Source: Clostridia bacterium
GTDB lineage: Bacteria > Bacillota > Clostridia > Christensenellales > Aristaeellaceae
Assembly (NCBI GenBank): GCA_017526525.1
Contig: JAFXRG010000041.1
Span: 36,228 to 100,227, forward strand
DNA: 64,000 bases
Reading direction: 5' to 3'
Notes under the pieces: generated by a model
The model's database searches: none
What the model saw: only the letters and a program-made list of their open reading frames with translations
Told to the model about the DNA's origin: nothing
Shown: piece after piece, positions 16,520 through 25,260 of the stretch
Layout of the letters: the number at the start of each line of letters is the position of its first letter
Numbering within the stretch: position 1 is the first letter of the stretch
Made by a program: the position numbers and the translations under genes

Positions 16520-17674
16520 TCAGTAGGTTCCTTCCGTGCTGAATACGATGCCTTTGTCCTCTTTTTTGACGGAGGTATTCCGGCGGCGGTTCAGTTCCCG
16601 GAGGAACAGGTCTTCATCAAAGGGAATTTCCACCGTTTCATTCAGCCAGGAGGACAGGTACATGGCGTTGGACAGGGTCAGGCCGCGGATTCCCTCCGTG
16701 CCCTCCGCCACCAGCGGTTCGCCGCGGAGAATGCGGGCAGCAAAAGCTTTCATTACGCCGATATGCTGCTCGTTCATCCCGTCCGTTTCCGGAAGGAGGT
16801 GTTCCACCTCCGGTTTCCGGAACCCTTCCCGGCAGGTTTTGCAGAAAACGCGTTCGTTTTCGCTCAGCCGGTCAAATTCCAGCCGGTCATTTTCACAGAT
16901 GATTTTACCCATCTCAAAGGTCAGCTCCAGGCGGTTGGTGCCCGGCGCGTCGCCGGTGGTGGTGACAAACACGCCGGTGGCGCCGTTTTCGAATTCAAGA
17001 TAGGCGGTAACATCGTCCTCCACCTCAATATCATGCCATTTTGCCTCGTGGCAGAAAGCCCGGACTTTTTTCGGCATTCCGCACAGCCATTGCAGGAGGT
17101 CCAGCTGATGCGGGCACTGGTTCAGCAGCACGCCGCCGCCTTCTCCGTCCCAGGTTGCTTTCCAGCCGGCGGCATCGTAATAAGCCTGGGTACGGTACCA
17201 GTCCGTGATGATCCAGTTCATCCGCTTCATGGCGCCCAGTTCGCCGCTGCTGATCATTTCATGCAGCTTGCGATAAACGCAGTTGGTGCGCTGATTGAAC
17301 ATGATGGCGAAAACCTTGCTGCTTTTTTCCGCAATTTCATTCATTTCCCGGACCTGGCGGGTATAAACGCCGGCCGGCTTTTCGCTGAGCGCATGTACGC
17401 CGTGCTGCAGGGCGTAAATGACATATTCCGGATGATAATAATGCGGGGTGGCAATCAGAACAGCGTCGCAGCAGCCGGAATCGATCAGCTGCCGGCCGTC
17501 AGAAAAGCGCTGAACCTCTTCGGGAAAATGTTCCCGGGCATATTCCAGACGCGCCGGCCGGATGTCCGCCACCGCGGTCAGCTTCAATTCCGGAACCTTA
17601 CCGGCCAGAAGACCTTTGGCGTGCTCGGTTCCCATTCCGCCGATTCCGATAATTCCAAGACGAACCTGCTCCAT
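16520..17674 (-). CDS. Gfo/Idh/MocA family oxidoreductase
   Basis: NAD(P)-dependent sugar or inositol dehydrogenase family, 384 residues. N-terminal Rossmann fold with GIGGMGTEHAKG (about residues 9-20), the conserved EKP motif in ALSEKPAGVY, and the C-terminal beta sheet domain with GWKATWDGEGGGVLLNQCPHQLDLLQWL. The last stretch matches the catalytic GG-x-x-x-D/N-x-x-x-H-x-x-D region. AGGAGG lies eight bases before the start. A promoter-like TTTACT-17-TATGAT is at 17710-17738. Substrate not deducible; the nearby glycan genes make a sugar likely. Confidence 0.93.
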   Translation of the reverse strand: MEQVRLGIIGIGGMGTEHAKGLLAGKVPELKLTAVADIRPARLEYAREHFPEEVQRFSDGRQLIDSGCCDAVLIATPHYYHPEYVIYALQHGVHALSEKPAGVYTRQVREMNEIAEKSSKVFAIMFNQRTNCVYRKLHEMISSGELGAMKRMNWIITDWYRTQAYYDAAGWKATWDGEGGGVLLNQCPHQLDLLQWLCGMPKKVRAFCHEAKWHDIEVEDDVTAYLEFENGATGVFVTTTGDAPGTNRLELTFEMGKIICENDRLEFDRLSENERVFCKTCREGFRKPEVEHLLPETDGMNEQHIGVMKAFAARILRGEPLVAEGTEGIRGLTLSNAMYLSSWLNETVEIPFDEDLFLRELNRRRNTSVKKEDKGIVFSTEGTY

Positions 17675-17709
17675 ATTTGATTCCTCCTGTTGAACGCAGA
17701 TTTTTCTGC

Positions 17710-17738
17710 ATCATAACATGAGAAGGGAAACCAGTAAA
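17710..17738 (-). promoter_or_regulatory. Likely promoter of the 384-aa oxidoreductase gene
   Basis: Minus strand TTTACT (17738-17733), 17 bases, TATGAT (17715-17710), about 36 bp before the start. Confidence 0.5.
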
Positions 17739-17768
17739 TACCCCGGAAGGAATCGGCCGCGGAATTCA

Positions 17769-17797
17769 TTGACTGCCGGAAAAACTTGAAATATAAT
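17769..17797 (+). promoter_or_regulatory. Promoter of the 52-aa gene and the secreted protein gene
   Basis: TTGACT (17769-17774), 17 bases, TATAAT (17792-17797); near consensus. It runs divergent from the oxidoreductase promoter, whose -35 is 30 bp away. Confidence 0.72.
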
Positions 17798-17854
17798 GAA
17801 ACCGCTCAGGAAAAAACGAGGCGATGCTTCGATATTAAAAAACGGAGGGAAGCC

Positions 17855-18013
17855 ATGTCGCCGGATCTTCAGGATCTGCTGCGGCTTCAGGATCCGCACA
17901 ACGCCACCGGCGGGGCTTTCGACGATATTCTTAACGGACTGAGCAAAATTTCGGTTGCTGTCTGGCCGATGGTGATCCGGCGGCTCTGCGGTGACGGAAC
18001 GGAAGACGAATAA
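17855..18013 (+). CDS. Small protein, 52 aa, unknown function
   Basis: No known family. ATG at 17855 preceded by GGAGGG at six bases, which is as good as any site in the window. The chain MSPDLQDLLRLQDPHNATGG continues to an amphipathic stretch ISVAVWPMVIRRLCG and an acidic end GDGTEDE. It is too short and not hydrophobic enough to be clearly a membrane protein. The next gene starts 21 bases after its stop, so both come from the promoter at 17769-17797. A role linked to the secreted neighbour is only suggested by this. Confidence 0.6.
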   Translation: MSPDLQDLLRLQDPHNATGGAFDDILNGLSKISVAVWPMVIRRLCGDGTEDE

Positions 18014-18034
18014 ACAAAAACGGAGGAAAGAAAC

Positions 18035-19279
18035 ATGAAAAAAATGACAAAAAGGCTGGTTTTCCTGGCACTGGCGCTGGTTCTGGCGCTGACCCAGACG
18101 GTTTCCGCGGAGGAATCCGGCCTGGTGAAAGGCATTTTTGACGCGCTGACAGCGGAAGGATCCTACTACAGATCCATCAAGGAGACGGACATTGCTGACG
18201 GGGCCCGGTTTGAGGAAACCCTGGACGGAGACAGCTTCACGATTACCATCAGCGGAACCGACAGCCTGGACGGGAGCTGGACTTTCACAAAGGAGGGCGA
18301 TTTCCTGACCGCCACCATGGATGCCACGGATATTTTCGGCAGGATGCTGTCCATAGCGGTTTTACGGGCCGCCGGGGACTACTACGGAATCAACGGGAAG
18401 CTGCTGAACGGTTATATCGCCGGCATGAGCGTCCTGGGGCTGGAGAATCCTTACTTCCGGTTCGAAACGGATGAAAAGGAAGAGAAACAGAAGGCTGTCA
18501 TCTACATTGCAGCGCCTTTCGAGATGGCGGAGCTGGAGCAGATGGTTGCCACCGAGGAGATTGTCGAACGGTTCGGATTTGAACCTTTCGGGACGGAATA
18601 CATGACCCGGATGTTCAATCTCGGCCGGATCACCATGATGATGAACGGCAGTGCGGACAATGCCACGATCCTGCTGCTCGAATACGGCGACCTGGACGAA
18701 GCGGCATATCAGTCCGTGATCGGCGCGGTGAGCGCGATGAAGCCGGACGGATGGGAAGCTTTTGTGAAAGAATTTACGGAACTGAAAAACGCCGAAGGCG
18801 AAGGATGGTCTGTGCAGCTGAACGCGGATGAGGAAACCGTACGCGAAATCGAGCCGGAACCCTACGAAGAATACAGTAACATCGTGATCCGCTTCGGCGC
18901 CCGGGAGACCGGGACGGAAGGGAACGCCGCGGAAACCGAAGAGAATACCGCGCAGGAACAGGATTTCCAGTACGTTCTGTACGTGGGCACCAACGACAAG
19001 GATACCAATACGCCGGTGTTTACCCAGGAAGAAGCGCTGGAAAGGACCATTGAGATCCTGCTGAAGCATTTCGGCGGCTACACCATTCAGGAAGCCCACG
19101 GCGGATGGATCTCTGACGGGAAACAATACCGGGAATATACGCTGGTGATCTACCTGAGCGATACGGACATCGATTCCGTGCACGCCGCCGCAGACGAGCT
19201 GCTGGAAGTTTTCCACCAGAGCAGCGTGCTGATTCAAAAAAACGAGACCCATACGGAGTTCTATTCTTCGGAGAAGTAA
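18035..19279 (+). CDS. Secreted protein of unknown function (414 aa)
   Basis: Signal peptide at residues 1-25 (MKKMTKRLVF, hydrophobic core, VSA-EE). The rest is acidic, with about 220 residues of mixed alpha/beta (DGDSFTITISGTDSLDGSW, then ITMMMNGSADNATILLLEYG) and a Glu/Thr-rich linker at about 285-305. A C-terminal domain (about 308-410) begins FQYVLYVGTNDKDTNTPVFT. That phrase resembles a DUF3574-like or small NAD-independent sensor fold (YVGTNDKDT is seen in several small Clostridia proteins); I cannot name the family with confidence. AAACGGAGGAAAG precedes the start. Probably extracellular. Confidence 0.82.
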   Translation: MKKMTKRLVFLALALVLALTQTVSAEESGLVKGIFDALTAEGSYYRSIKETDIADGARFEETLDGDSFTITISGTDSLDGSWTFTKEGDFLTATMDATDIFGRMLSIAVLRAAGDYYGINGKLLNGYIAGMSVLGLENPYFRFETDEKEEKQKAVIYIAAPFEMAELEQMVATEEIVERFGFEPFGTEYMTRMFNLGRITMMMNGSADNATILLLEYGDLDEAAYQSVIGAVSAMKPDGWEAFVKEFTELKNAEGEGWSVQLNADEETVREIEPEPYEEYSNIVIRFGARETGTEGNAAETEENTAQEQDFQYVLYVGTNDKDTNTPVFTQEEALERTIEILLKHFGGYTIQEAHGGWISDGKQYREYTLVIYLSDTDIDSVHAAADELLEVFHQSSVLIQKNETHTEFYSSEK

Positions 19280-19296
19280 CGGACGAAAAGGAAAAC

Positions 19297-19324
19297 CCGC
19301 CGGTTCCGCAATACGGGCCGGCGG
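19297..19324. terminator. Probable terminator between convergent genes
   Basis: A 7-bp GC stem (19297-19303 with 19318-19324), 14-base loop, then ATTATTTTAT. The U tract is imperfect on the plus side; on the minus side it is TTTTCCTTTTC. Confidence 0.5.
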
Positions 19325-19350
19325 ATTATTTTATACGCTTTTTCCGGTGA

Positions 19351-20796
19351 TCAGTTCAGCAGGAAGGTCAGCAGGGTAAAATACCCCAGCAGCAGGATCA
19401 GCAGCAGGATCTCCTGCTTCCAGCGGCTTTGCAGGAGGCTTACGGTTTCCCGCATAAAGGCGTTGGGCCAGAACCACCATTTGGTTTTGCTGCCGATACC
19501 TTCCGCGAAAAGACCGGCTTTGGATGCCCAGATTCCGCTGCGGAAAACGTGATAGCTGGTGGTGGAGAAAACGACCTTGCTTTCCGGTTTGAGCCGGCGG
19601 ATGATTTTTTTGGAAAATGCCATATTTTCAAAGGTGTTTTTTGAGGCGGTTTCCGGAACAATCAGTTCCTCTGGCACATCCCTGGAAAGCAGATAGCGGC
19701 GCATGGCCTCCGCCTCCGGCATGGATTCATCCGGCCCCTGGCCACCGGAGGGAATAAAAAGGGCTTCTTTGCCGGTCTGTTCTTTCTGTTCGCGCCAGAA
19801 GTCCAGGGCCCGGTCCACCCGGCCCCGGAGCAGGGGCGGAAGGCTTCCGTCCTTCCGGAACCAGCAGCCGAGAATGACGATGAAATCCTTATCCGGAGCG
19901 GGCCGGCGGCGGGCGGCGGTGATGCCGCTGATGACGGAACCGGCAAGCATGCATTCCCAGTAAACAAACACCGTCGAATAAGCGTTTTCAAAAACACTGC
20001 GGATCCGGTTTTCCCATTCCGATCCGGAAAAATCCCGGAAAATCAGCAACAGGCCTCCGACGACGCCCAGAATCAGCAGCAGGCTGATGCCCAGCGCGAA
20101 AACGTTGCGCAGACGGGGACGCTCCCGCCGCAGCAGCACGATGTTGCTGACCGCCATGGTCAGGGAAAAGAGAATAAACAGGGGAGAGGTCAGGAGCATG
20201 AATTGGGTGGAGGCGCCGCTGAGGGCGGAATACACGGAGTACATCGGGTAATTGACCGGATCGGACAGGTGGCGGATGGTGACCTCCAGAAGGCAGAGGC
20301 CTGTTACCAGGGAAAAGAGGGAAAACCCGGCAAAATAAATGGTCATATGCTGATAGAAAGCGGCGCCTTTGGCGTTTCGAAAATGCCGGAGCATCACACC
20401 GCCGGTCATCAGCCAGAACAGGGTGGACGCGACCATGAAAACGGAATCCCCGGTGAAACCGCCGGTTGCGGCGTCATACAGCGTCAGGAAACGGGAGACA
20501 CGGACCGGGAGGAAACTCAGGACGTTCCCATCCCGGTCAAGAAGCGTCAGGTCCGTTTCTCCCTGTCGGCGGGCAAAAACCGGGACCCGGACGGCTTCGG
20601 AAACGATTTCCGGCGTTCCGACGTCCACGATTCCGGGCTGCGTTGATACCACCCGGTAGCTGTCCAGGGTTGCGCCTTCCTGTACGGAAGTACGGAAATA
20701 GATCCGGTGGCTCTGAAAAAACGAAACGCGGCAGACCGCGCAAAACAGAAGCAGCAGTAAGGCACCGAGGGCGATCTGTTTTCCTGCTTTTTTCAT
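19351..20796 (-). CDS. Membrane protein with C-terminal DUF218 (YdcF/SanA/ElyC-type) domain
   Basis: Residue 7 onward is a signal-anchor, followed by an outer beta-rich stretch (about 30-110) and five more hydrophobic segments up to about residue 300. The DUF218 domain (about 308-455) starts FIVILGCWFRKDGSLPPLLRGRVDRAL and has PSGGQGPDE, MRRYLLSRDVPEELI, E-x-x-S-x-N-T-x-E-N (ETASKNTFENMAFS) and TTSYHVFRS, all family hallmarks. A last membrane helix closes it (about 458-480). DUF218 proteins act in envelope or cell-wall precursor processes; the chemistry is not settled. GGAGG lies seven bases before the start. Confidence 0.9.
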   Translation of the reverse strand: MKKAGKQIALGALLLLLFCAVCRVSFFQSHRIYFRTSVQEGATLDSYRVVSTQPGIVDVGTPEIVSEAVRVPVFARRQGETDLTLLDRDGNVLSFLPVRVSRFLTLYDAATGGFTGDSVFMVASTLFWLMTGGVMLRHFRNAKGAAFYQHMTIYFAGFSLFSLVTGLCLLEVTIRHLSDPVNYPMYSVYSALSGASTQFMLLTSPLFILFSLTMAVSNIVLLRRERPRLRNVFALGISLLLILGVVGGLLLIFRDFSGSEWENRIRSVFENAYSTVFVYWECMLAGSVISGITAARRRPAPDKDFIVILGCWFRKDGSLPPLLRGRVDRALDFWREQKEQTGKEALFIPSGGQGPDESMPEAEAMRRYLLSRDVPEELIVPETASKNTFENMAFSKKIIRRLKPESKVVFSTTSYHVFRSGIWASKAGLFAEGIGSKTKWWFWPNAFMRETVSLLQSRWKQEILLLILLLGYFTLLTFLLN

Positions 20797-20892
20797 GATG
20801 ATTCCTCCACGTGGGTGCTTGCAGCTTTTTTATCATACCACAAAAAGGCGGATTGCGGAGAAACCTATTTTATTTCAGGAACGCGGTTCCGA

Positions 20893-20921
20893 TTGACACC
20901 GGGCAGAGGGTTCGCTATAAT
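20893..20921 (+). promoter_or_regulatory. Promoter P1 of the merR-MMPL operon
   Basis: TTGACA (20893-20898), 17 bases, TATAAT (20916-20921): both boxes are perfect consensus. The start codon is 50 bases downstream. Confidence 0.8.
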
Positions 20922-20925
20922 CCTC

Positions 20926-20956
20926 CTGACATTGAAGCTTGCTCTAAGTATATACT
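20926..20956 (+). promoter_or_regulatory. MerR-type operator / second promoter with 19-bp spacer
   Basis: CTGACA (20926-20931) and TATACT (20951-20956) are 19 bases apart, the long spacing characteristic of promoters activated by MerR proteins. The spacer holds an imperfect 8-2-8 inverted repeat (ATTGAAGC / GCTCTAAG, 20931-20948). A perfect 12-bp palindrome AAGTATATACTT sits at 20946-20957. A transcript from here would start near 20963, nearly inside the ribosome binding site, so it may serve mainly as an operator that blocks P1. Confidence 0.5.
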
Positions 20957-20971
20957 TGGGAGGAACCTGGA

Positions 20972-21358
20972 ATGTATTCGATTCAGGAAGTGAGCCGCAG
21001 GACGGGACTGAGCACGCATACGCTGCGCTTTTATGAAAAGGAAGGACTGCTGACCGGGGTAGAACGGAGCGTGGGCGGTTTCCGCCAGTATTCCGACGAG
21101 GATCTGGAGACACTCGGGCTGGTATGCTGCCTGAAAAATACCGGGATGTCCCTGCGGGAGATCCTGCAGTTTGTCCAGCTGACCCGGGAAGGGGAGCATA
21201 CCCTGAAGGAACGGGTGGCGCTGCTGCAGGAACACCGGGAAAATGTGATCCGGCGGATCAGCGAAATGCAGAAGCATCTGGACAAGGTCACCTGGAAACT
21301 GAATTATTACTCTGAAAAGCTGAAAGAATATCAGACGGGAAAGCAGGAAAAGAAATGA
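20972..21358 (+). CDS. MerR family transcriptional regulator
   Basis: 128 residues. The N-terminal winged helix starts MYSIQEVSRRTGLSTHTLRFYEKEGLL, the family signature, with the wing at GFRQYSDEDLETL. It is followed by a coiled-coil dimerisation helix (about 75-120) and a short tail without a sensor domain or Cys ligand set. The effector is therefore unknown. GGGAGGAA lies ahead of the start. Its TGA overlaps the start of the MMPL pump by four bases (ATGA), so it is very likely the pump's own regulator, acting at the dyad at 20926-20957. Confidence 0.92.
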   Translation: MYSIQEVSRRTGLSTHTLRFYEKEGLLTGVERSVGGFRQYSDEDLETLGLVCCLKNTGMSLREILQFVQLTREGEHTLKERVALLQEHRENVIRRISEMQKHLDKVTWKLNYYSEKLKEYQTGKQEKK

Positions 21359-23556
21359 AAAGAAAACTGGCGGAAGGGATTGTAAAGGCTCGGTTTTTCC
21401 TGATGGCGCTTGTGCTGCTGCTGACCGTTCCGGCGGCACTGTCCATCGGCAAAACCAGGATTAATTATGACCTGAACCGTTATCTTTCGGACAGCACGAT
21501 GACCAAGCGCGCCCTGAAGGTGATGGAGCAGGAATTTTCCTCCGGCGAACAGCTTCGGGTGATGTTTTCGGACCGCACGGCGGAGGAACTGGCAGAATAT
21601 ACCGCCGAACTGAACGCAATGCCGGAGGTGCTGCTGGCATCCCATCAGCCGGAAACGGGCGTGGTGCAGGAAAACGGAACCAACTGGCAGCTGGTGACGG
21701 TGGCGCTGAATGATTGCGACGGCGCCCAGACCGTACAGAAAATCCGGAGCATGTTCCCCCAGGCGGGAACGTATTACGTGGGAGGAACGGCGGCTTCACA
21801 GCTGGATGTGCAGCACAGGGTGGGAGAAGAAATCCCGTTGGTGATGATTATTGCTGTTGTGGTGGTACTTGCAATGCTGCTGCTGACTTCCCACGCCTGG
21901 GCGGAACCGGCGGTGCTGCTGGTGGTACTCGGGACCGCCATCGTGCTGAACATGGGAACAAATTTCGTGTTTCCGGACGTATCTTTCATCACGTTTGCCG
22001 TCAGTGCGATTCTGCAGCTGGCGCTGAGCATTGATTATGCCATTATGCTGCTGCATACGTTCAACGGCTTCCGGGACGCGGGAATGACGGCGACGGAGGC
22101 CATGACGGAGGCGCTTCGGGAGTGCTTCATGCGGATTGCCTCCAGCGCGCTGACCACGGTGGCCGGACTGCTTTCCCTGCTGTTTATGAGCTTTACTATC
22201 GGCTTTGATATCGGGATGGTTCTTTCCAAAGGAATCCTGATCAGCATGCTGTGCGTGTTCCTGCTGATGCCCGGACTGACGCTGCTGATGGAAAAACCGC
22301 TGCAGGCAACCCGGCACCGGCCGGTGCGCCTGGGAGGAGAGCGGCTGGCCGGGTGGATCGTGAAGGCCCGGCGGCCTTTGGCGGTTGTGCTGGCGTTGGC
22401 GGTGATCGGCGGATTTTACCTGAACAGCCGGGTGACCTACAGTTTCAGCGGTCCGGATGTGACCGGCATGTCGGAGACGAAGGCCATCAATGATCGGTTC
22501 CGGGCTTCCTCGCCCATTGTGATCCTGATGCCGGGTGGGGAAGAGGACGAGGACTACGACCGGCAGCGGCAGCTTGCGGAGAAGCTGAAAGAGATCCGGC
22601 GGGCAGACGGAACACCGGCGGTGAAGGGAATTTCTGCCATGGTGACCACCGGCGCCGAGGCGCTGAAGCAGTATACACCGGAGGATGTGGCGGCCCTGGC
22701 GGGAATCGATGTGAACACGGTACGGGTCTTTTTCTCCCTGATGGGATTCGGGGAATCCGTGCGGGCGGATAAGATCCTGGCGGCGGCGGCATCGCTGGCG
22801 GCAGGCAATGAAAAAGTTGAGGAGCTGCAGAAACAGCTGGCGACAGCCCGGGAGGCTTTTATCGGACCGAACTATGCCCGGATGCTGGCGGATCCCGCTT
22901 TTTCCACCGGCGACGGAGATTTCAGGGATTGCATGAAAGCCGTGCTGGATGCCTGCGGGGAGGTTTACGGGGACCAGGTTTACATAACGGGCACCCACAT
23001 GTCCAATTATGATATTTCCAACGCATTCCGCGGGGACCTGCTCCGGGTGAACCTGATCACGCTGCTGGCGATCCTGCTGATTGTGACGGTTTCCTTCCGG
23101 GCCCTTCGGCTGCCGGTTCTGCTGGTGTTTGTGATTGAAGGCGCCATCTGGATCAACATGGGAGTTTCCGTGTTGACCGGAAGCACCATCTTCTTCATTT
23201 CGTACCTGATCTGCCTGTCCATTCAGATGGGCGCCACGATCGATTACGGGATCCTGCTGAGCGATCAGTACAGGGCGCAGCGGCGAAGCGGGAAAACCGC
23301 AGGGGAAGCGCTGTCCGAAGCCATGAAAAAGGCCCTGCCGACCGTTCTGACCTCGGGGATCATCCTGATCGTGGCAGGGTTCATTATCGGAAAATGCTGC
23401 AGTATTTACTATATTTCCAGCATTGGTTTGCTGGTATCCCGGGGCGCCCTGGTTTCCGTGGCGCTGGTGCTCCTGCTGCTGCCGCCGCTCCTGCTTTCGG
23501 ACAGGATTTCGGGCGTTATTCCGTCCCGGCGCCGTTCTTCACGCAAAGCTGAGTGA
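21355..23556 (+). CDS. MMPL/RND-superfamily transporter
   Basis: 733 residues, two MMPL repeats. Each begins with one membrane helix (about residues 12-29 and 337-355), a large outer loop, then a block of five membrane helices (about 160-310 and 555-720). Conserved pieces are LALSIDYAIMLLHTF and SIQMGATIDYGILLSDQYR, where S-I-D-Y and T-I-D-Y mark the proton-relay helix 4, and GLLSLLFMSFTIGFDIGM. It probably exports a lipid or hydrophobic drug with proton motive force. It is co-translated with the merR gene. Its last 41 bases overlap the 3' end of the convergent GH9 gene. Confidence 0.93.
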   Translation: MKRKLAEGIVKARFFLMALVLLLTVPAALSIGKTRINYDLNRYLSDSTMTKRALKVMEQEFSSGEQLRVMFSDRTAEELAEYTAELNAMPEVLLASHQPETGVVQENGTNWQLVTVALNDCDGAQTVQKIRSMFPQAGTYYVGGTAASQLDVQHRVGEEIPLVMIIAVVVVLAMLLLTSHAWAEPAVLLVVLGTAIVLNMGTNFVFPDVSFITFAVSAILQLALSIDYAIMLLHTFNGFRDAGMTATEAMTEALRECFMRIASSALTTVAGLLSLLFMSFTIGFDIGMVLSKGILISMLCVFLLMPGLTLLMEKPLQATRHRPVRLGGERLAGWIVKARRPLAVVLALAVIGGFYLNSRVTYSFSGPDVTGMSETKAINDRFRASSPIVILMPGGEEDEDYDRQRQLAEKLKEIRRADGTPAVKGISAMVTTGAEALKQYTPEDVAALAGIDVNTVRVFFSLMGFGESVRADKILAAAASLAAGNEKVEELQKQLATAREAFIGPNYARMLADPAFSTGDGDFRDCMKAVLDACGEVYGDQVYITGTHMSNYDISNAFRGDLLRVNLITLLAILLIVTVSFRALRLPVLLVFVIEGAIWINMGVSVLTGSTIFFISYLICLSIQMGATIDYGILLSDQYRAQRRSGKTAGEALSEAMKKALPTVLTSGIILIVAGFIIGKCCSIYYISSIGLLVSRGALVSVALVLLLLPPLLLSDRISGVIPSRRRSSRKAE

Positions 23557-25156
23557 AAAAAGCGGCGACGAAGACTGCCGGGGAATTCCAGTATACGGCG
23601 ATTTCGTTCGTATCCGCGGAAAAAGTTTCATCCACGAAGGATTTGGCGGGCGGCGTGTTTTCGCCCAGCCGGCTGCGGGTGGCCGGGAAGGAAGCATATT
23701 TGTTCGGACCGCCGGAGATCAGTCCCGGAACGGGGGCGTCGATGCCGTCGGCCCCGGAGGGCCGGTGATGGGGGAAGCGCACCGTGTTTTCGCCGAAACC
23801 GGTGACAAAGCACAGATCCAGCGCATTCATTCCCAGAACGTAATACCACTGATCCAGCGCCGCGTCCAGCATATCCGTCCGGCCGGTGAGCAGGTGGTTC
23901 ATCATCATGGCCATGGCGCCGGAAAGAATGGGAAGGACGCTGCCCCAACCGTACTGCTCCGGTGAAAGGGCGGTTCCGTAACCGGAAGCCCGGGCGCAGG
24001 AAAGGGGCTTTTCGCTCTGGCGCAGGAATTTTTCGCGGAGCTCTGTGAACAGCACAGGGCCCGCTTTTTCTTTCAGGACAAACAGGCAGCACAGGGCGCC
24101 GAGGCCGCCGACGTTTGCCCAGCCGAAGGCTGTCAACTGCTGGCCGGCGGCATACAGCCGTTCCGCTTCCTCCCGGAAGCGGGATTCCCCGGTGGAGGCA
24201 AAAAGCTCACAGGCCGCCCAGAAACGCTCATCCGAATCGCTGCCGTCCCCGTATACGCCGGTATGCACGCCCTCCGGATTCCGGAAGGGGACAAAATCGG
24301 GATGATGCTGCAGCCAGTCCCAGGCATGGACGGCGGAAAGAAGCATGCGGTTCGCAAAGGCCGGATCATACGCCCGGTAAATCCGGAAAGCCAGCGCCAG
24401 GCAGGCGGCGGCCGCCGCCGTGGCACAGTGGGAGGCCGGCATCAGGTATTCCGGATCCAGATCCTCCTGGGGCATGATAAAAGGCGCAAAATGATCTTTG
24501 GTTAGCTTGTGGTGGAAGGAACCGTCGGAACGCTGCATCTGCAGGATCCAGTTCAGTTCCCAGGCACATTCGCTCAGCAGGTCCGGCAGTTCGCTTCCGG
24601 ATTCGGGAATGTTCAGGGAACCGGAACATCCTTCCGGAAAGAGAAGCCAGGCATACAGAAGATGAGCGGCCGCGACAGCGCCCGGCCCGGTGTATTTTCC
24701 GTAATCGCCGGCATCGTGCCAGCCGCCGGTGACCCGACGGGAAACGGAGCGGTCCAGCCAGTCCACCGCGGGCGCGGTGTGGCAGGCGGGATGCGCATAA
24801 TCCCCGGCATGCCGGCGATCCAGCGCACAGCCGCAGCGCTGAAAATAGAAGCCTTTGATCAGCGCGTCGGTGACGCTGCGCCAAGGGTCGGAGGTCACTT
24901 CGAATCTGCGCTTTTCCCCGCAGGCTTCCAGAAAGTAGCAGCCGGGGGCAAGCCGGCCCGGACTGAACAGGGCGGCACGGTCGCCGGAAGCGGCGTCCGT
25001 CGGCGCAGGTTCCGCTTCCAGGCGGAAAAGCTCTTTTCCGGTACTGTCCTTCAGAACAGCCGGGCCCTCCCCGACGAGGACAGCGCGCACCGGCAGAACG
25101 GAAGCATAGCCTTCCTGGCAAAGACGGAAGACGGAGGAGCGGGCGGGATCGGTCAT
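23516..25156 (-). CDS. Glycoside hydrolase family 9 (endoglucanase-type), cytoplasmic
   Basis: 546 residues. An N-terminal Ig-like domain (about 10-88, as in CelD-type GH9) is followed by the alpha/alpha barrel. Catalytic motifs are intact: the paired Asp in GGWHDAGDYGKY (Asp148, Asp151), the VRFPHHRPSGAD loop and the proton-donor Glu518 in TNEIAVYWNSP. GH9 enzymes invert beta-1,4-glucosidic bonds; small ones of this kind often act on oligosaccharides or exo-glucosaminidase substrates. There is no signal peptide, so a cytoplasmic role on imported beta-glucans is likely. It overlaps the MMPL gene by 41 bases at the 3' end. Promoter-like TTGACT (25243-25238) with TAAAAT has a long 19-base spacer. 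Confidence 0.93.
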   Translation of the reverse strand: MTDPARSSVFRLCQEGYASVLPVRAVLVGEGPAVLKDSTGKELFRLEAEPAPTDAASGDRAALFSPGRLAPGCYFLEACGEKRRFEVTSDPWRSVTDALIKGFYFQRCGCALDRRHAGDYAHPACHTAPAVDWLDRSVSRRVTGGWHDAGDYGKYTGPGAVAAAHLLYAWLLFPEGCSGSLNIPESGSELPDLLSECAWELNWILQMQRSDGSFHHKLTKDHFAPFIMPQEDLDPEYLMPASHCATAAAAACLALAFRIYRAYDPAFANRMLLSAVHAWDWLQHHPDFVPFRNPEGVHTGVYGDGSDSDERFWAACELFASTGESRFREEAERLYAAGQQLTAFGWANVGGLGALCCLFVLKEKAGPVLFTELREKFLRQSEKPLSCARASGYGTALSPEQYGWGSVLPILSGAMAMMMNHLLTGRTDMLDAALDQWYYVLGMNALDLCFVTGFGENTVRFPHHRPSGADGIDAPVPGLISGGPNKYASFPATRSRLGENTPPAKSFVDETFSADTNEIAVYWNSPAVFVAAFFTQLCVKNGAGTE

Positions 25157-25260
25157 GGTTGAATCAGGCTCCTTTCATCAGACAAAGGGGATTTTCAGCC
25201 GGGAATGACCTTATTTTACGGATTGAAGTGCCCTCTAAGTCAATTTTTATCTTTGAGGTG

